A program made the position numbers and the translations under genes. Below, one piece after another: positions 1 through 13,240 of a stretch of DNA of 64,000 nt. Each line of letters begins with the position of its first letter. The first letter of the stretch is position 1. The notes beneath the pieces are model-generated. The model was not told where the DNA came from. It saw nothing but the letters and a program-made list of their open reading frames with translations, and ran no database searches. The DNA comes from Rhea pennata (lineage: Eukaryota > Chordata > Aves > Rheiformes > Rheidae), in contig NC_084665.1 in assembly GCF_028389875.1 (NCBI RefSeq), positions 3,224,001 through 3,288,000 on the forward strand. The letters are read 5' to 3'.

Positions 1-3000
1 AACAGAAAAGAGGTTATAAGACTCCTAAAGAGTCACTCAGTCTACTCCCTCACTCCAAAAAGGATCAGTTCTACTCAAAGCAGTCGCTTGCTTGCTTCAT
101 CTCACCAAAGCATGGCAAAGCGCAACGGCTCACGCTTCCTGAGCCTGCCTTTGGTGGCGCAGAGCTGAGCTGAAGGCTGCCTGAGGCCACACACCAAACC
201 GGGCTAGCTCCTTTCTCACTGAACAGTGATTTTTCTTAGGAGATGACAAATGCATGGAACTATTTTAAAAGTTGAATAAAGCTATACCCAGGAGGCAGAG
301 ATAGCAAGACATCCAAATCTCACAACCAGTGATGATCCTGTTTACACTAGTCCAAGTACACCCTCTAAATGCTGACCTCAAAATGTTCAGATGGAACAAG
401 GCATGGAAGTCTTCGCCTTCAAAGGCCTTCTAAATATTGGCCTTGAACTGTTAGGCTGGAGCAAGGCATTGGAGCCTTCATCTCGAAAGGCCCAGCACAC
501 AAAAGGCTACCTGTCCATCACGTCATGAACGGTACTCTACTCTCCAGCAGCCTGCTTCATTTGATTTGATCCAGAAGCAAACTGTTGGGGGTATTCTGCT
601 CTACCTCTTCTAACTCAAAGACAAACAATTAGGAATAAGGGCCCTAAAAAGGCAAAGGAAAGACAACTAATCTAAAACCTGCAGATTTTCATAAAGAAAA
701 GGACAGAAAAAGAAAGGGTTTTTTGAGAATGTTTACAAATGTGCAAGATGCATTTTTAATTCCTCAGAGCGTATGATACCTTATTTTTTAAAGAGATATC
801 ACCAACAGCAATGGGAGGCAAAGGTGTCCCAATAGAAGAAAAAACTCAAATGAGCATTGACCAGATGTTAGCACACTCATTTAAAAAATAAAGAAAAAAA
901 AGAAAAAAAAGTTAGTGTTTTGAAAGAAATTCAAGTTGTTCTAACCACAAGAAAATATTGCCAGCTACTGTAATTTACTTGTTGTAGATGAGCTTCTCAG
1001 GTTGGTTTAGCAGAAGTGGCCCAAATGCCCGTGCTGAGAAGCCACCTCTAGGACCTTTTCTTTTGGCGGCGGCATCGGCTCATGGAGACCTCGTGCTGTG
1101 GCTTAGAACACCCTCATCTTCAGCAACATCCTTTCCCTGCAACACCTCTGTTCACAGCAAACTCTCCACACAATCCCAAGCTCTTCTTAGAGGCTTTCTG
1201 ACCCCTTTCAGCCCCCAAGTAAGCTGTTGCCTACAAGGCATCTTCTTTTGGCTGGGGTAAGGGCTTCAGGCAGTGCCACTCCATGAACGCAGATGAGGTC
1301 TGAAACTTCTTTTAAGCTCCCAAACTCCCCACTCCAGGTGACGTCATGACCGAGCTCCCCTCTTACAGCCTAGACCCTCACTTAAGACTGCTTCGGCGCC
1401 TCTTCAGATTAATATTAAATGATTAAATGTTAACTTAAAATGATCAGCAGCAAGCAGGAGGTCACCTAGCAAGCCATTTACAGGAATTCGGCACTCACCT
1501 CTCCAAGAGGTATGACTTCAAGAGCAGGAGGGGGTGCCTTGGTAAACTGGGGTTTTTCAGAGCTTCAGTAGCAAGCTCTGGCTACTGAGACCTTAATAAC
1601 ATCAGCTCAATTTATGGAAGAGAAAATGATCTTGGGTAGGCCCTGCAAGAATCAAGATCCTGGTGCAGCAAGAAAGGAAAATGAGGCAATGGTACTTGGG
1701 ATTAGGGGAACATAAAGCCACTGAACCAGCAGAAGCAACGGAGCAGCCTGCAGGCATGATACAGGCCTTTGGCAAGAAAACAGGTCTGCAAAAAGCAGAG
1801 CAAATGATGCAAGGCAGGGAGAGGTTTGCCCAAGCATTTACATACCCTGAAGAACAGGGCTATGCTAGCTACATCTCACTTCCCTCCTGTGAGCATCCTC
1901 CCCTTTCTCCTCCGGTCCTCATCCTCCCAACCTCCGCCTAAGCTGACTCCCTTGCAAGAAAATAACAACACAGCTCATCTAATTAAAACACTCTGAGTAT
2001 CAGCACCTTCCTCAAAGGAGAGGAGTTTGAAACTTTAGTCTCATATAAACTTATATTCTAATTCTGCAAAACCTATTTGTCACAGATTGGGAAACAGGAA
2101 TGAACTTAATATTCAGCAATACAGTACTGATTTATTTAAGATGTATACTGACAGCAGAGTGTAAGCAACAGTACTCAATACTTAGGTAAACTGGTATTAG
2201 CATTAACTCTATGCAACTACACTAACCTGAATGCCATGTCTGAGGAGGAAAGAAGCAGATGCTTTGTTATTTTAAGTATTTAGCAAACAATGAATAATTA
2301 CACCCCAGACAGTTGACTTTGGGGACAGAAAAACAGGCTTGGGGATTGGGATTAAGGTTGTTAATTGGCTCTGAATGCAGCTTGTGCAACAGCAGCTTTG
2401 TTTATGCCAGAACTTTTGCAGTATGAAACACTTGTTTGAAATCTAAGAATATGTTTTCTCCAGAATTTCCCAGCAGTATTTTCTAGCTGACACTTATCAA
2501 ATCAAATATCACCCACACTAGACTGATGTCAAGCTTGGCACCAAGATACTGCTGTAGGGCAGCATGCTAATAAGTACACTTGCTCCACTGTTTACTGAAA
2601 TCAAGTTTTCCACTTATTTCACAGCTGACAGCTGTTTTATATTAAAGGCACAACCTCCTCGCTAGCCCACGAGCTAGGGAAACACAAGGCTATCTGCAAG
2701 TGAAAGAGGAAAAAAACAGAACATAAATGAGAAAGACTTAAACAGGACCAGAAGTACAAAACAGGAGCTTGAGATCAGCCGAGCCGTTTTTTTTTTATTG
2801 AGGCAGAACAACTTCTCCCTCCCATACTCTTTAGAGGGGAGGAACAGTAGGCTGCAGAAGTGTTGCTTCAAGAGCAAAATCAGTTCAGAAATATCATACT
2901 TCAGTTTCTACCTGCAGTTTAATAGAGCTGCTGACTGAATGCGTGCCATAATTGAAAAGCATACAATACAGCCAAGCGTACATACAATACGGTCCCTTCT

Positions 3001-3561
3001 CTGGTGCCGACACTTAAACTCGCTGCAACCATGCTGTAAGCCTGCCAGGCTTGCATGCTGTGTTAACCCTGCAGCAACAACAGGAATTCATTGAGATTTT
3101 ATTACTATGGACGCGCATGTATGAACAGGTCCATGTTATCGAGCTGCACAGCTTTGCAAGCATGAAACCTTTCCACAAAACCATTGCAAGAATTAGGGAG
3201 ATAGCCACCAATACGCAACTTGAGAATTATCACTACTGGCAGGCGCTGGCTGTCTTCTAAGCACTCAAGCAGAAGTCCCATTTGTTTACTGTAGACCTTT
3301 CTCCTTTCAAATGCGTGAAGACGGTTTTCTTATCTATTTCCAACTTCAGCAGCTCTGCCTTTTCTGGTAGGCATCAGAAGCCATTCCTCTTTGAAAGCCT
3401 AACTAAAAGGGGGGGGGGAAGCTTTGTATTAGCCAGGATACTACCACCTTTTAGATGCAGAACACATCACTAGTAAACCATTTGGATTACAATGAACGAA
3501 CAGTTCCCTTTTAGGGGCATACAAACAAGAGCATTGAACAATGCCAAAACATTACATATGC

Positions 3562-3601
3562 TGACCGTCAGCTGATTGCAGTTGCATTTAGCTGGCGGTC
3601 A
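3562..3601. repeat. Small inverted repeat, 12-bp arms
   Basis: Arms at 3562-3573 and 3590-3601 are reverse complements at 11 of 12 positions around a 16-base loop. No function is suggested by the surroundings, which are intronic. Confidence 0.5.
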
Positions 3602-4136
3602 CCAATGCCCCCTGCAATTGTGACCTGCTTAAAAGAGGCTTAACGAACAGCGCACAGCCCATAAAGGCACAGCGCAAATTAAAGAACAGATGTACCAATA
3701 GATACAGAGCAAGGGGTCGTTCCAGAAAGATTAATCCATTCCTGCTTTCATCTATGCTTTTATTCAAGGATTCTGGCTTTAGGTATCAGCTTGTTGAAGA
3801 CGTAACTCCTAAGTCAAGCACAGGGCTTGAAGCATTAAGCTGACAATTAAAACCAGAGCCTTTGCTCACACTGCAAAGATCTAAGAGCCATGCCAAAACA
3901 AGCGCACTCAAGGAAGCCGAACACCAGGTGCTGGAGTTCCTACTTGGCTGCTGTGTGGAAAACTGGACATTTTCTAGCCCTGCACATCAATCTGACATGA
4001 AGTTCAAAGCATATGTGGTCCCTACTCTGGTACCTGAAGGGGGAAAAAAAGACACTTTACTACAGAGACAATGCAGAACTATTGTAAATTGAAAGAAAAG
4101 GTTAGTAACTGCTTTACTCCTGGCTTTGCAAGGACT

Positions 4137-4375
4137 ATCACAGAATCACAGAACCGGTGAGGTTGGAAGGGACCTCTGGAGATCATCTAGCCCACCCTCC
4201 TGCTCAAACAGGGTCACCTACAGCACGTTGCACAGGATCACGTCCAGGCGGCTTTTGAGCATCTCCAGAGAAGACGACTCCACAACCTCCCTGGGCAACC
4301 TGTTCCAGTGCTGTCACTCTCACAGTGAAGAAGTTCTTCCTTATATTCAGGTGGAACTTCCTGTGTTTCAGGACT
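4137..4375 (-). mobile_element. CR1 LINE 3' fragment, minus orientation
   Basis: On the plus strand the segment begins with the reverse complement of the CR1 tail (TCACAGAATCACAGAA). It continues as the reverse complement of the conserved avian CR1 3' region, including GGAAGGGACCTCTGGAGATC (4167-4186), the block ending near TCCAGGCGGCTTTTGAGCAT and the AAGAAGTTCTTCCTTATATT block. The element is therefore inserted in minus orientation, truncated at its 5' end as is usual for CR1, and carries no intact reverse transcriptase. This is the main clue that the genome is avian; turtles and crocodiles also carry CR1 but with more diverged copies. The right-hand boundary is approximate. Confidence 0.92.
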
Positions 4376-7300
4376 ATGGAACAAGTATTTCCAACAACTG
4401 TGTCCCATTCAGAGTTTTCATATTCAGCAGCATCAAATTTATATTTTCAGCTTTGTGCTTGCTTCCTAAGGCTGCTCTGAAACCAATCACAACTCCACAA
4501 AAAGCAAGGCATGGCCACTAGACCGCTTTAGGGGAGAAAGAGACAGACTTCGCTCCCTGGGGATGCCAAGTAAAAATCCACTCAAGCATCTTCCACACAT
4601 GTGCTTTCACCCACAAGCACAGGATGTTGCAAGCTGCAAGCACTGGCTTCGAAACTTCATTTACATCACTCAGTTGTGTAGGCATCTGTTTTGGAGAAAT
4701 CACCTCAGGCAAAGGCCAGCAAATAGCACAGCAATCTCTAGACAGTATAAACGCATTTACTGTTCTCTGCTCTGAGCTTGAACGTATCCCACTGAAAAGT
4801 GAAATTTTCTTCGAAGGTTTTTTTTTTTTTTCCCCCTCAGTTATAGCACAAGTCCTTTATTCTGCACACCTCTAGTGACAGGAAGAGGTCAGGTTCCACA
4901 CAACCTCATTTCAATAGTATTCAACAGCAGCCTCTTCTGCAGGAAGAATTAAGCTGCATTTTCAGCTGGTCAGTCCTGATTTGAATGCTATTACTCAAGT
5001 TCAGAACAACAGAAGAGATATTACAGCAAAGTAGGGTATTTGAGGTTTCAAATATTTGTATTTGCTCTGCTTGACAGACAAAAAAAAAGAAGTGTATTAC
5101 AACTGAAAGAGAAAGGCCCACAGTTTGACCTCCAGATCAGTTCTCTCCAGAGAAGCCTGGAAGAAATACCAATTCTTGCTATTCAAGCATCACTCCTAGT
5201 TAAACAGGAGGAAGGTAACTGAAAAACACCTCTTCTTCTTCCCAACTGTGATAGGACAACTCCAGGCTTGAAAGGAGTTAGTATAGGAATACTATATTGT
5301 TATGTGGTTAGAACAGTTTTGCATCTATTCGTATATGGAAGTTACTTGCCGAAAAAGCAAGGCTGGTCGTTCCAGAGGAAAAAAAAATTAATAAATCCCA
5401 CAGATTAAAGTACTTACACAATGCAATTATATATGCCCTCCTTTGGAAGAGGTTTTGCTTCAGGTATTTGCTAGCTTCAGGGGGGGGGGAAAAAGTCAGC
5501 GCCTGAGTTTTTCCCCATGCTCTTCTTTCAATTTCTAAAATTCTCTTTCTGAGATTTGATAGGTTGTTTTATACAAGATTGGAGAGGGCAGCTGTGGAAC
5601 CTGAAAATAAACATTTGAAAATACTTAATTTTCTTGGTCTAATCTTTTCTATTGCTGTAGTGCACAGTAAGACTTCTTACATTACTTTGCAGGAAAATAA
5701 ATCTAGGTTAAACAAATAGTTTAATTTGAAAAGTAAACACAGCCATCGTTCCTGTTAGCTCAGTTCAATAATCATAGACTTAAATGATCAAGGCACATAA
5801 AGGCTAATATTAGAAAACTCTTCTCGCAAATTTAAATTGCCTTCATTAAAGAAGGGACAGATTTCCAAAGCTCAGTGTTACGTTCCTTTACCAACACTTG
5901 ACTGCTTTGAGACAGAAAGAAATATGCCAGCAAGGCAAAAGTGCAAAGGCCTGATGATAATTTTATTTCGAGGTATGGAGCTCACACAAGGCCTGGGTGA
6001 AAGGACACACTGACAGCCTGCAGGGTGACTAAGAGTGATTTCACACATTATCTACGTTTCAGCCCCTACAGTCACAACCTTTACACTCTCCCTAATTATT
6101 CTGCCTTGCCTCCAGCTCTGTTTAACCTATGTTCTTGTTGAACTCTTCACCAGTTGATGCAGCTCCCCGAACTGCCCTGTTCATTACCTCGTGAACCCTC
6201 TGCTCCCCCCCACCCCGGTTTTACCAGCAGTAACTGTGCATCTACCATCCCGCTGAGACAAAATTACTTACACTGATCCAAGAAACAGTCTCAAGAGAAT
6301 CTCCCAGTTGTTTCTCTCTCCATTAACAGCTACTCTCAAGACCTGTCACTGAGCTAGTTTTCAATACAGCTAATATGTGTTCCATTAACAGTGCAAGCCC
6401 TTTTAATAAGGGGATGCAGTGCAAAGTCAAGTGCTTTGCAGAAACAATTTTACCACTGATGCTTTCATCAGTCTGGTCATAGTCTTGATAAAACAGTCAT
6501 ATTTTCCACAGAGAGCCCACTTTTTCACAGGGCAATCTACTTTCATTGACACATATTTAGCTGCTAAAGTTTCTTCCATTTACTCTTACCATTAAAATTG
6601 ACTGTCATCCCAAATTGACTTTTATCATTAGAATTGCACAGATGCCACTGCAGGCTTGAATTTAGAGTCTCCTAAGTCCCCTGTTATCCTTTTAAAACAG
6701 CAGAAAGCACATTCTTATAATCCTCCCGTAGTACTGATTCAACCACGGCCAGATAGTATTCTCACCTTACAGCCCTACTCAGGGAGTCTGCCTTGCTTAT
6801 AATCACTTGCTCTTGATGCCAAAAGCTGTCCACTACTGTAACACCAGTGGTCTGATATTTACAGGACAGTGATGGGTTCCAGACTGCATTACCTACTGAG
6901 CTTTCAGAACACAGAGTTTTCTAGGGGAACTGCAGTGGAAACCTGTTCACTAATTTCACATCCTGATACGTTTACCATAATAACCTGACCTGCTTTCTAG
7001 GACTAGAAGACTAAAGCAAATTAGTTGTAGCCTCCTAAAAGGACTAGCATACATGGTGCCTTTCAAACAAAACTGGATGCAGTAGGCAAGACTCTTCATC
7101 CATGGCAGGAATCCTGCTTAGAAGGTGTAGCAGGCCTCTTGCAGGTATCATAGCAGCAGATTCTGGAGATGAAATGCCACCATAGTTAGTTTTCATTAAA
7201 ATGACATCATGCTGATTCCACCAAAGAGAAATACAAATTACTGCATCCCGGAGGAAACCTATGCATTTGCACCTATGTCCTGTGACTTATTTTGCACAGA

Positions 7301-7713
7301 ACTCAATTTGAAGCAAACCAAGCTGCTTAGGCATCAACGTGCCATTTATAACAGGAAAGCAAGCCACCTTCAAAAATGAACTTGTCGTAACTAGGTCACA
7401 GATACTCTGTGAAAGCAAAACCAGCTTGGAAATAGAACAAGGGTACAGAAGATATTGCATCACTGAGAAGATCCTCGTCCCCACAAAGACATCTTCCTTC
7501 CACTCGTGGCTGGAAAGTACACCTTGATCCCAAGAGTTCCCCAGAACTGCCCACATCAGGAAGTTTAGATACAGTGAAACAAGCACAAGTAGAAGATGAC
7601 TTCATAGGAATTAAACAGTAGCAACTATTAATAACAATGCAGTAATTAATCATTCAAGCTTAAGGCATCAAAGCAGAGCAACTGAATCCATGGGCCTGTA
7701 GGATATCAGAAGT

Positions 7714-8010
7714 ATGACATTGCAACGAAACAAGGAGTTCAAGGAGACACAAAAATCAGTTACAGGGAGCGAATTGTCTTCAGAATCCATAGGAAGTGTA
7801 CTCAAAGCCCTCCCTGAGAAATACAGAGAGCTAGAGACAACTGCTCAGGGAGTGCAGGATGCCATAGCACAGAGCAGATGCAGCAGAAAAATTCTTCGTT
7901 CTATTACAGAAATTACAGAGAAGCTCATAGGAAAATTGGGTCTAAAGAAAGAAACTTTAGACCACCAAGAAATCTGCAAGAGGATGTTAGAAGTCTCAAG
8001 AGATGCCTGA
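7714..8010 (+). other. Unassigned 98-codon ORF followed by a short A-run
   Basis: An ATG-started frame of 98 codons encodes a hydrophilic, helix-prone peptide rich in Glu, Lys, Ser and Thr (for example ALPEKYRELE and ITEKLIGKLG). The stop at 8008-8010 is followed about 20 bases later by a run of 13 A residues. The A-run raises the possibility of a small retroposed fragment. I do not recognise the protein and see no splice context supporting an exon. A chance ORF in an AT-rich intron remains the default. Confidence 0.15.
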
Positions 8011-8555
8011 AACAGAGTAAACCACACCTAAAAAAAAAAAAATTAAATTAACAACATGGCAAAAGACGACATGCTTGAACAGTAACGCACTGATGCATAG
8101 AAGTATTGCCAGGTATGCATCAATAAGATGCCCTCACAAATTATTGAGGCTTAAAAATTCACCTAATTTGGACATTGCAGGCAGTCTTGCTATTTGAGCT
8201 AAATGAATTCTATATCTTTAAGAGAAGGAGCGTGTGTTTCGGGGGAGGAAGGTAGAGGAACATGATAAAAGAAATACAGTGGCTCCAATGGCTAATTAAA
8301 CTGGGAAGATAATGCAGAGACCTAACATCTGATCACCAAAACTAAGTTACAAGTAGAAGTAACAGTAGTTCAGGGACACTCACCTAGGCATAAGCTGTCC
8401 AAACAACTGAGAATACACAAGACAGACCAGAATTTAGACACAGCCACTAAGTTCCCATTCATAAAACAAAAAGAGCAAACAGAAAGATTACATGTATACA
8501 CATGTGGAAGTCATTACACAATCCCATTTCAACAGATCGTAGCAGGGGAAAATGT

Positions 8556-8601
8556 TTTATATATATATATAACATATAAAATATATATATATATATATAT
8601 A
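8556..8601. repeat. (AT)n microsatellite
   Basis: Two runs of alternating A and T are separated by a short interruption (AACATATAAA) within the presumed ABHD12 intron. Confidence 0.95.
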
Positions 8602-11600
8602 AAACTGTGCATCCTCTTGGAAAGCTGTTAAAAAAATAGAACAAGTTTTCACATTCAGATGAGAATGAGAAAGTGATTAAATCTATAGTTATTGTGGGTG
8701 AAAGCACTGGCCAATGAATGGAAACTTTCACAGTTCCTTCATGAACTTTGCTTAGGTAATAATGAGGAACTGGAATAGCTGAGGCTACCCAGCAGGCAGG
8801 TGGAATCAGCAAAGAAAAAAAGTACATAGAAGCCTGCATGGCTGATACAACATCTATATACAAGCAGCACTTCCTTGTAGAGCACTAGCAAAGTAACTGG
8901 TTCAACCCGAAGACAGCAACTGAAGAGACAACGGCGCAAAAACCTCACATGGAAAAAAATTCTTAAGGAAGGTGTGGAAGAAAGCTTGCAGGAGAGGAAT
9001 TGATAAATTTGTCATTTCTGCTACAGTGACTAGACTGGAATAGTCCTAAAAGGCAGTGCAAATGGTGCTAGACAGGATAAGAGCAGGAAGGGATAGGTTA
9101 GGCCTAGAGAGACAAGGAAAGACAGATAGAACTGAACAAGTTTCCTGGCAGCGGAGGGAATTCTGCTCAAATCCAAAGAAACACCTGGATACTGGGGCAG
9201 TGGGATAACAAGGGACACCCCAAGTTGCATTTCACGGGCCTGGGCACACTTGGTGACCCAGCCAAATTCAAACACATCTGCAGGGAAGATGCAATCAGGA
9301 AGCTCTGACAGGCTGTTGTCTCTGGTCTGTAGCATCTCATTGTATTTTCATAAGATACCCAGAATAAGGTACCATGAGAAGCCTTCTGCCTTTGAAGGGA
9401 AACACTTGAAAAAGCTGCATGTGACTAGCAAGAAGGCAAATGTGGGTAATTACAGTTAACAGCATTATAACACCTTCATTTCTAGCTTGTGGGATACATG
9501 GGTTTGATGGCCCAGGGAAGGCTGTCAGAAAAAAAAAAGGGGGAAAGAAAAAGAAAAGAAAGAAAAAAACCACCTTGCAGGGACCTGTGCCAGGAATAAG
9601 GGGTTGCTAACAGCTAAGACAGTGAAGGTAACGAAGAGACAGGCCACAGGACAGCAGGCTTCTGCAGGGAGACAACTGTCTAGATGTACACTTACACACC
9701 TTGTGTTTGCAGCTCTTCACAGTAAGGAGAAAGACAGAAATGAGTTTTATCCTTACTCTCCTGCAAACACTTGTTTGCAAATGAATGGCAAAATTAATAC
9801 TCAGTTCTTCAGGTCTAAGGTCTGACTATGAATTGGGGCTAATAAAGCCTAGATAAGAACCAAGGCACAGAACAGAACGGTAGTAATTATGAGTCTGTTT
9901 GCCACAAGGACCAGGGTTCAGCAGAAGTGAAAGGGGCAAATCTGCTTTGACAGCAAAGCTAGTGTTAAGCTTACTGTTTTCTTTATTCTCTGTGCTCCTA
10001 CATAAAGGTCTTCTATATCCAAGTGTGCATAAATGCATTTCTTCAAAACATCCCAGCCACTTACCACAAAAAATGAGTTACAGCAACAACCACAGAACCA
10101 CTCTTCAAACATTAATCTGCTATGACCATTCTGCACAAAATGCACTGCTACCTTGATAACCATCTAGCACCTAGTTTAAACACTGTCAAGTGGAAAATGC
10201 ATCGTAACTCAAATGTTACAGGAATACCCATCTACACAAAACACATACCAGGAAATCCATTTTTGCACCACATGCTGCTGTAATACTGCAATATTGAATT
10301 TAACAGTTTCAGGTAAAATATCTGTGAACAATTTGGTTTTCAGAGGAACTGAGAGTTTCAAAGCAATCACTGGTAAACTTCTTAGATAACTACTACTTTT
10401 TTTTTTTTTTTCTTGCTACCTATGGAAGAAAGGCAGAAATACCTCTATTGTTTCTTTGTTTGTAAACCACTTAAGCCACAGAGATATCCATCTCCATTAT
10501 ACATGTACATACGCACATGCAGAGTTTATGTAACAGAGCAGTTCAAGCGCACAGTCACCTCTTCAGAATGAATTTCAGTTCTCGAATGAGCGAGCCCTGG
10601 GTGATGACATGACTGAACCAGAACTAAGGGACAGATACAATGCTGTTAAACTTAAATAATAATAAATAAAAGTATATACTGCTGGAAGCATAAGCTCCTG
10701 CTGTAAGTCAGCAGATATTCTTCAAACATTGCTTACACTTGCAGTTACGTGCTATTTGACTTTTGCTGAGGAATTGCATGCGGACACAAAAAGCCCTGCT
10801 GGGGAAGGCACACACAAGCTCTGCTACTACTTTAAATCTCTTGCCATCACCACAAAAAACATTGTCACTGCCTCTACAGCCCCCCCTCTCCCCTCCCCAG
10901 CACTCCCATACCATGCAGTCAGCCATGCGATCAGTCCTGGGTCACAGAACCACAGCCACTTCAGGCTATTGTAGAGCGGGCCTACCCCTCTGCCCCCCCC
11001 CACTTATTTTTTTAAACTAGTGGTCTATATCATTTCCTAAAAGAGATGGAAAACCAAATACTGAAATCAAACATGTGCTCTTTTCCCAAGCCTGCAGAGA
11101 AAGTCACCATCACCAGCAAGGAACGCTGACAGCCCCACTTCCCCCAAATGGGGAAATCACAGCCACCACAAGTGCTGACTTTTAACTATTTCACCAACAA
11201 GCATGTTGCTAGAAATAGTTTGCTTTCAGGGTACTAATTCTCATGTCCAGATATTACACCCCCTCCACCATTCCAGTAACCTTTGCAGCTGTCAGAGTTT
11301 TTGCTTCCCTCCAGTTTCTGGAACCTGGAGCGTAAGAGTAATATAACAGATGGATGGTTTAACAGATTCAAGTACTAATTTGATATCCAGTGGATATCCA
11401 AGCTCCGGCACAGGAAGCTGCTTGCCACAGATTCCTGCAAGGTTGTCCCAAGGGAGCACATGCTTGCCCTTTTCATATTCTTCCTGAAGTACAGCAGTTA
11501 TCCATGTCAAAGGCAGGATACAAGGTCCAAATGGAAGAACACGGGATGCCTGGAGATACAGGTGCTGCCCAGAACCTCCCATGGCACCTCTCATTCAGGC

Positions 11601-11902
11601 ACACTAAGATTCACACTCTAGCATTATATTTGTTATCCTTCAGAAAAGGATACCCAGAGGGTACCAGCAGGCCCAGGTGACTTGCCTGCAGGCCACTGTC
11701 GCATGGCTCACAGATGAGGAGCAAGCAAAGGAAGCCCACTTAAAAGGCTGTAAGCAAGACACACCACAATTCCCACCAGCCCAGGGAAGTAGAAAAAACA
11801 GAGAAGTACATAAGCAAGGGTTCTGCCTTGTTTTTCAGTTGATAAACACCATTTTGGCACAGGACGGTCCATAGGGTTTGGGATGTGAGTGTTCTTTAGG
11901 GT

Positions 11903-11907
<5 letters not shown>

Positions 11908-11934
<27 letters not shown>
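11908..11934. repeat. T27 homopolymer
   Basis: A run of 27 T residues. Seen from the minus strand it is a 27-A tract, as left by a retroposon tail, but no recognisable element precedes it on that strand. Confidence 0.9.
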
Positions 11935-12246
11935 AAGTGTAGAAAAGGGAAAGCAGCCTCCGAACGCATAAAGCATTTCTTAACGTCAAGACTTTGAGAA
12001 GCACCGCTATACGGTACACAGTGCCTGACAGAAAGCCCAAGACACATGCAGGACTTGAGGGACTTCTGAAACAGGCTTCAAAGGCTCAACATGGAAGAGA
12101 GCGAGGAAAAAAAAAAAATTGCCTGCTAACTGTTCTGTAAGAGCCCCGAGCCACGCTCAGAAGGCCGGAGCGGTCAGTAACACGCCGCTTGGACACCCCT
12201 GGTCTGAGGGATTACCTAGGGCGGCGAAAGGACCGAAGCCATCGGA

Positions 12247-12289
12247 TTTTTTTTTTTTTTTTTTTTTTTTTTGGGGGGGGGGGGGGGGG
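12247..12289. repeat. T26-G17 homopolymer junction
   Basis: A run of 26 T is followed directly by a run of 17 G at the edge of the ABHD12 CpG island. The length of such tracts is hard to sequence, so the exact counts may be unreliable. The G-run could form a G-quadruplex. Confidence 0.9.
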
Positions 12290-13240
12290 TGAGGGAGGAT
12301 GGAGAGGCAGAGCGCCCCGTGCCGCTCCCCGAGCACCGAAAGGCCTATCGCGACGCGCCCGGGCCGCCGCCACAGCCCGGGGCGCTGCCTGCGGGCCGCG
12401 ACACCGCCCGCCTCGGCGGGCGACAGCATCTCCTCGGACACCCCAGGCGAACAGGGACACGGGTGAAGAACTAAATAAGGCGCAGGAGCCCCCTGCGAGC
12501 CGCTGCTCCCGAGCCGCCCCCGCGGGCCGCCCAGAGGGGACGGGGACGGGGGTCGCGGCGGCCCTGCGAGGGCGGCGACGCCGCGCCACGGGCGCGGAGC
12601 GCCGCGCGCAGCCCCCCCGCCCCCGCCCCGGCCCCGGCCCGCGCTGACCTGCCCAGCGGTCGCTTCATCCCCGCGGCGGTGGCGGCGGCGGCAGCGGGGG
12701 GCAGGCGCAGGCTGTGCCTCAGGCTGCAGCCCTTGTCGGGCGGCGCCGGCGCGGCGGCGCCGGCGCCGGCGCGCTCATGCTCCACGGTGACGGACTCGTT
12801 GCGCTTCCTCATGCCGGGGCGAGCGGAGCCGCAGACGGCGAGAGCGGAGCGGAGCCGCGCGCGCACACCCGCCGCTGCCGCCGCCACCGCCACCGCCCGC
12901 CCCGCGCCCCGCCCCCGCCGGCCGGCACCCACCGGAAAGGGCTCCGGACAAAACAAAGCCACCGCTTGCCCGCACTCAAGATGGACGCCACCCTTCTCCC
13001 CCGCCTCCGTGCCTTGACATAGCGCGCCGCGGCGCCATATTTATAACGGGCAAAAGCGCCAGCCGCCATTTTGTTGGCTACCTGAGGGGAGGCCTGGAAG
13101 GCGCAGCAGCGGTGGAGAGGGGGATGCGCGGCCGGCGCACGCAGGCTCCGGCCTCCGGGTTTTCCTTGGGCAGGGTGACACGAGTGGGCAACCCTGCGGG
13201 CTTTGGGGGCTGCGGAGAGCCCTCGTTTCTCCTGGCGCTG
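12290..13240 (-). promoter_or_regulatory. ABHD12: ABHD12 CpG-island promoter
   Basis: A dense CpG, GC-rich block surrounds ABHD12 exon 1. On the minus strand it carries a TATA-box match TATAAATA (13038-13045 as TATTTATA on plus) and a YY1-like AAAATGGCGGC (13062-13072) just upstream of it. A transcription start near 13,010 would give a 5' UTR of about 200 bases before the ATG at 12,812. TATA plus a CpG island is a less common combination. Motif matches are read directly; the start site is inferred. Confidence 0.7.
12649..12812 (-). CDS. ABHD12: ABHD12 coding exon 1 (partial gene)
   Basis: Minus-strand exon from ATG at 12,812 to a GT donor (GGGCAG|GTCAGC) after 12,649. It encodes 54 codons plus two bases. 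The peptide starts MRKRNESVTVEHER and ends GMKRPLG(R). This matches the start of vertebrate ABHD12, which opens with MRKR..VxxEHER and has GMKRxLGRR just before the transmembrane helix encoded by exon 2. The middle is a low-complexity Ala/Pro segment. ABHD12 is a membrane-anchored serine hydrolase of the endoplasmic reticulum that degrades lysophosphatidylserine; the anchor and catalytic domain are encoded by exons outside the window. In humans ABHD12 has GINS1 head-to-head beside it; no GINS1 start is seen here. Confidence 0.85.

Larger units (their letters stand above)
1..12648 (-). other. ABHD12: Presumed ABHD12 intron 1 (partial), non-coding
   Basis: This AT-rich stretch lies downstream, on the minus strand, of ABHD12 coding exon 1. 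I found no recognisable ABHD12 exon 2 or any other known protein in it on either strand. ABHD12 has a long first intron in mammals, so the simplest reading is that the window ends inside that intron. It contains a CR1 fragment, an AT microsatellite, two long T-runs and one 98-codon ORF, listed separately. The remaining open frames are short and look like chance. Assignment to the intron is inference from the position of exon 1. Confidence 0.6.

Noticed and set aside
12471-12962. 163-codon frame over ABHD12 exon 1
   Set aside because: It reads through the splice donor and out of frame with ABHD12 in part; CpG-island composition explains it.
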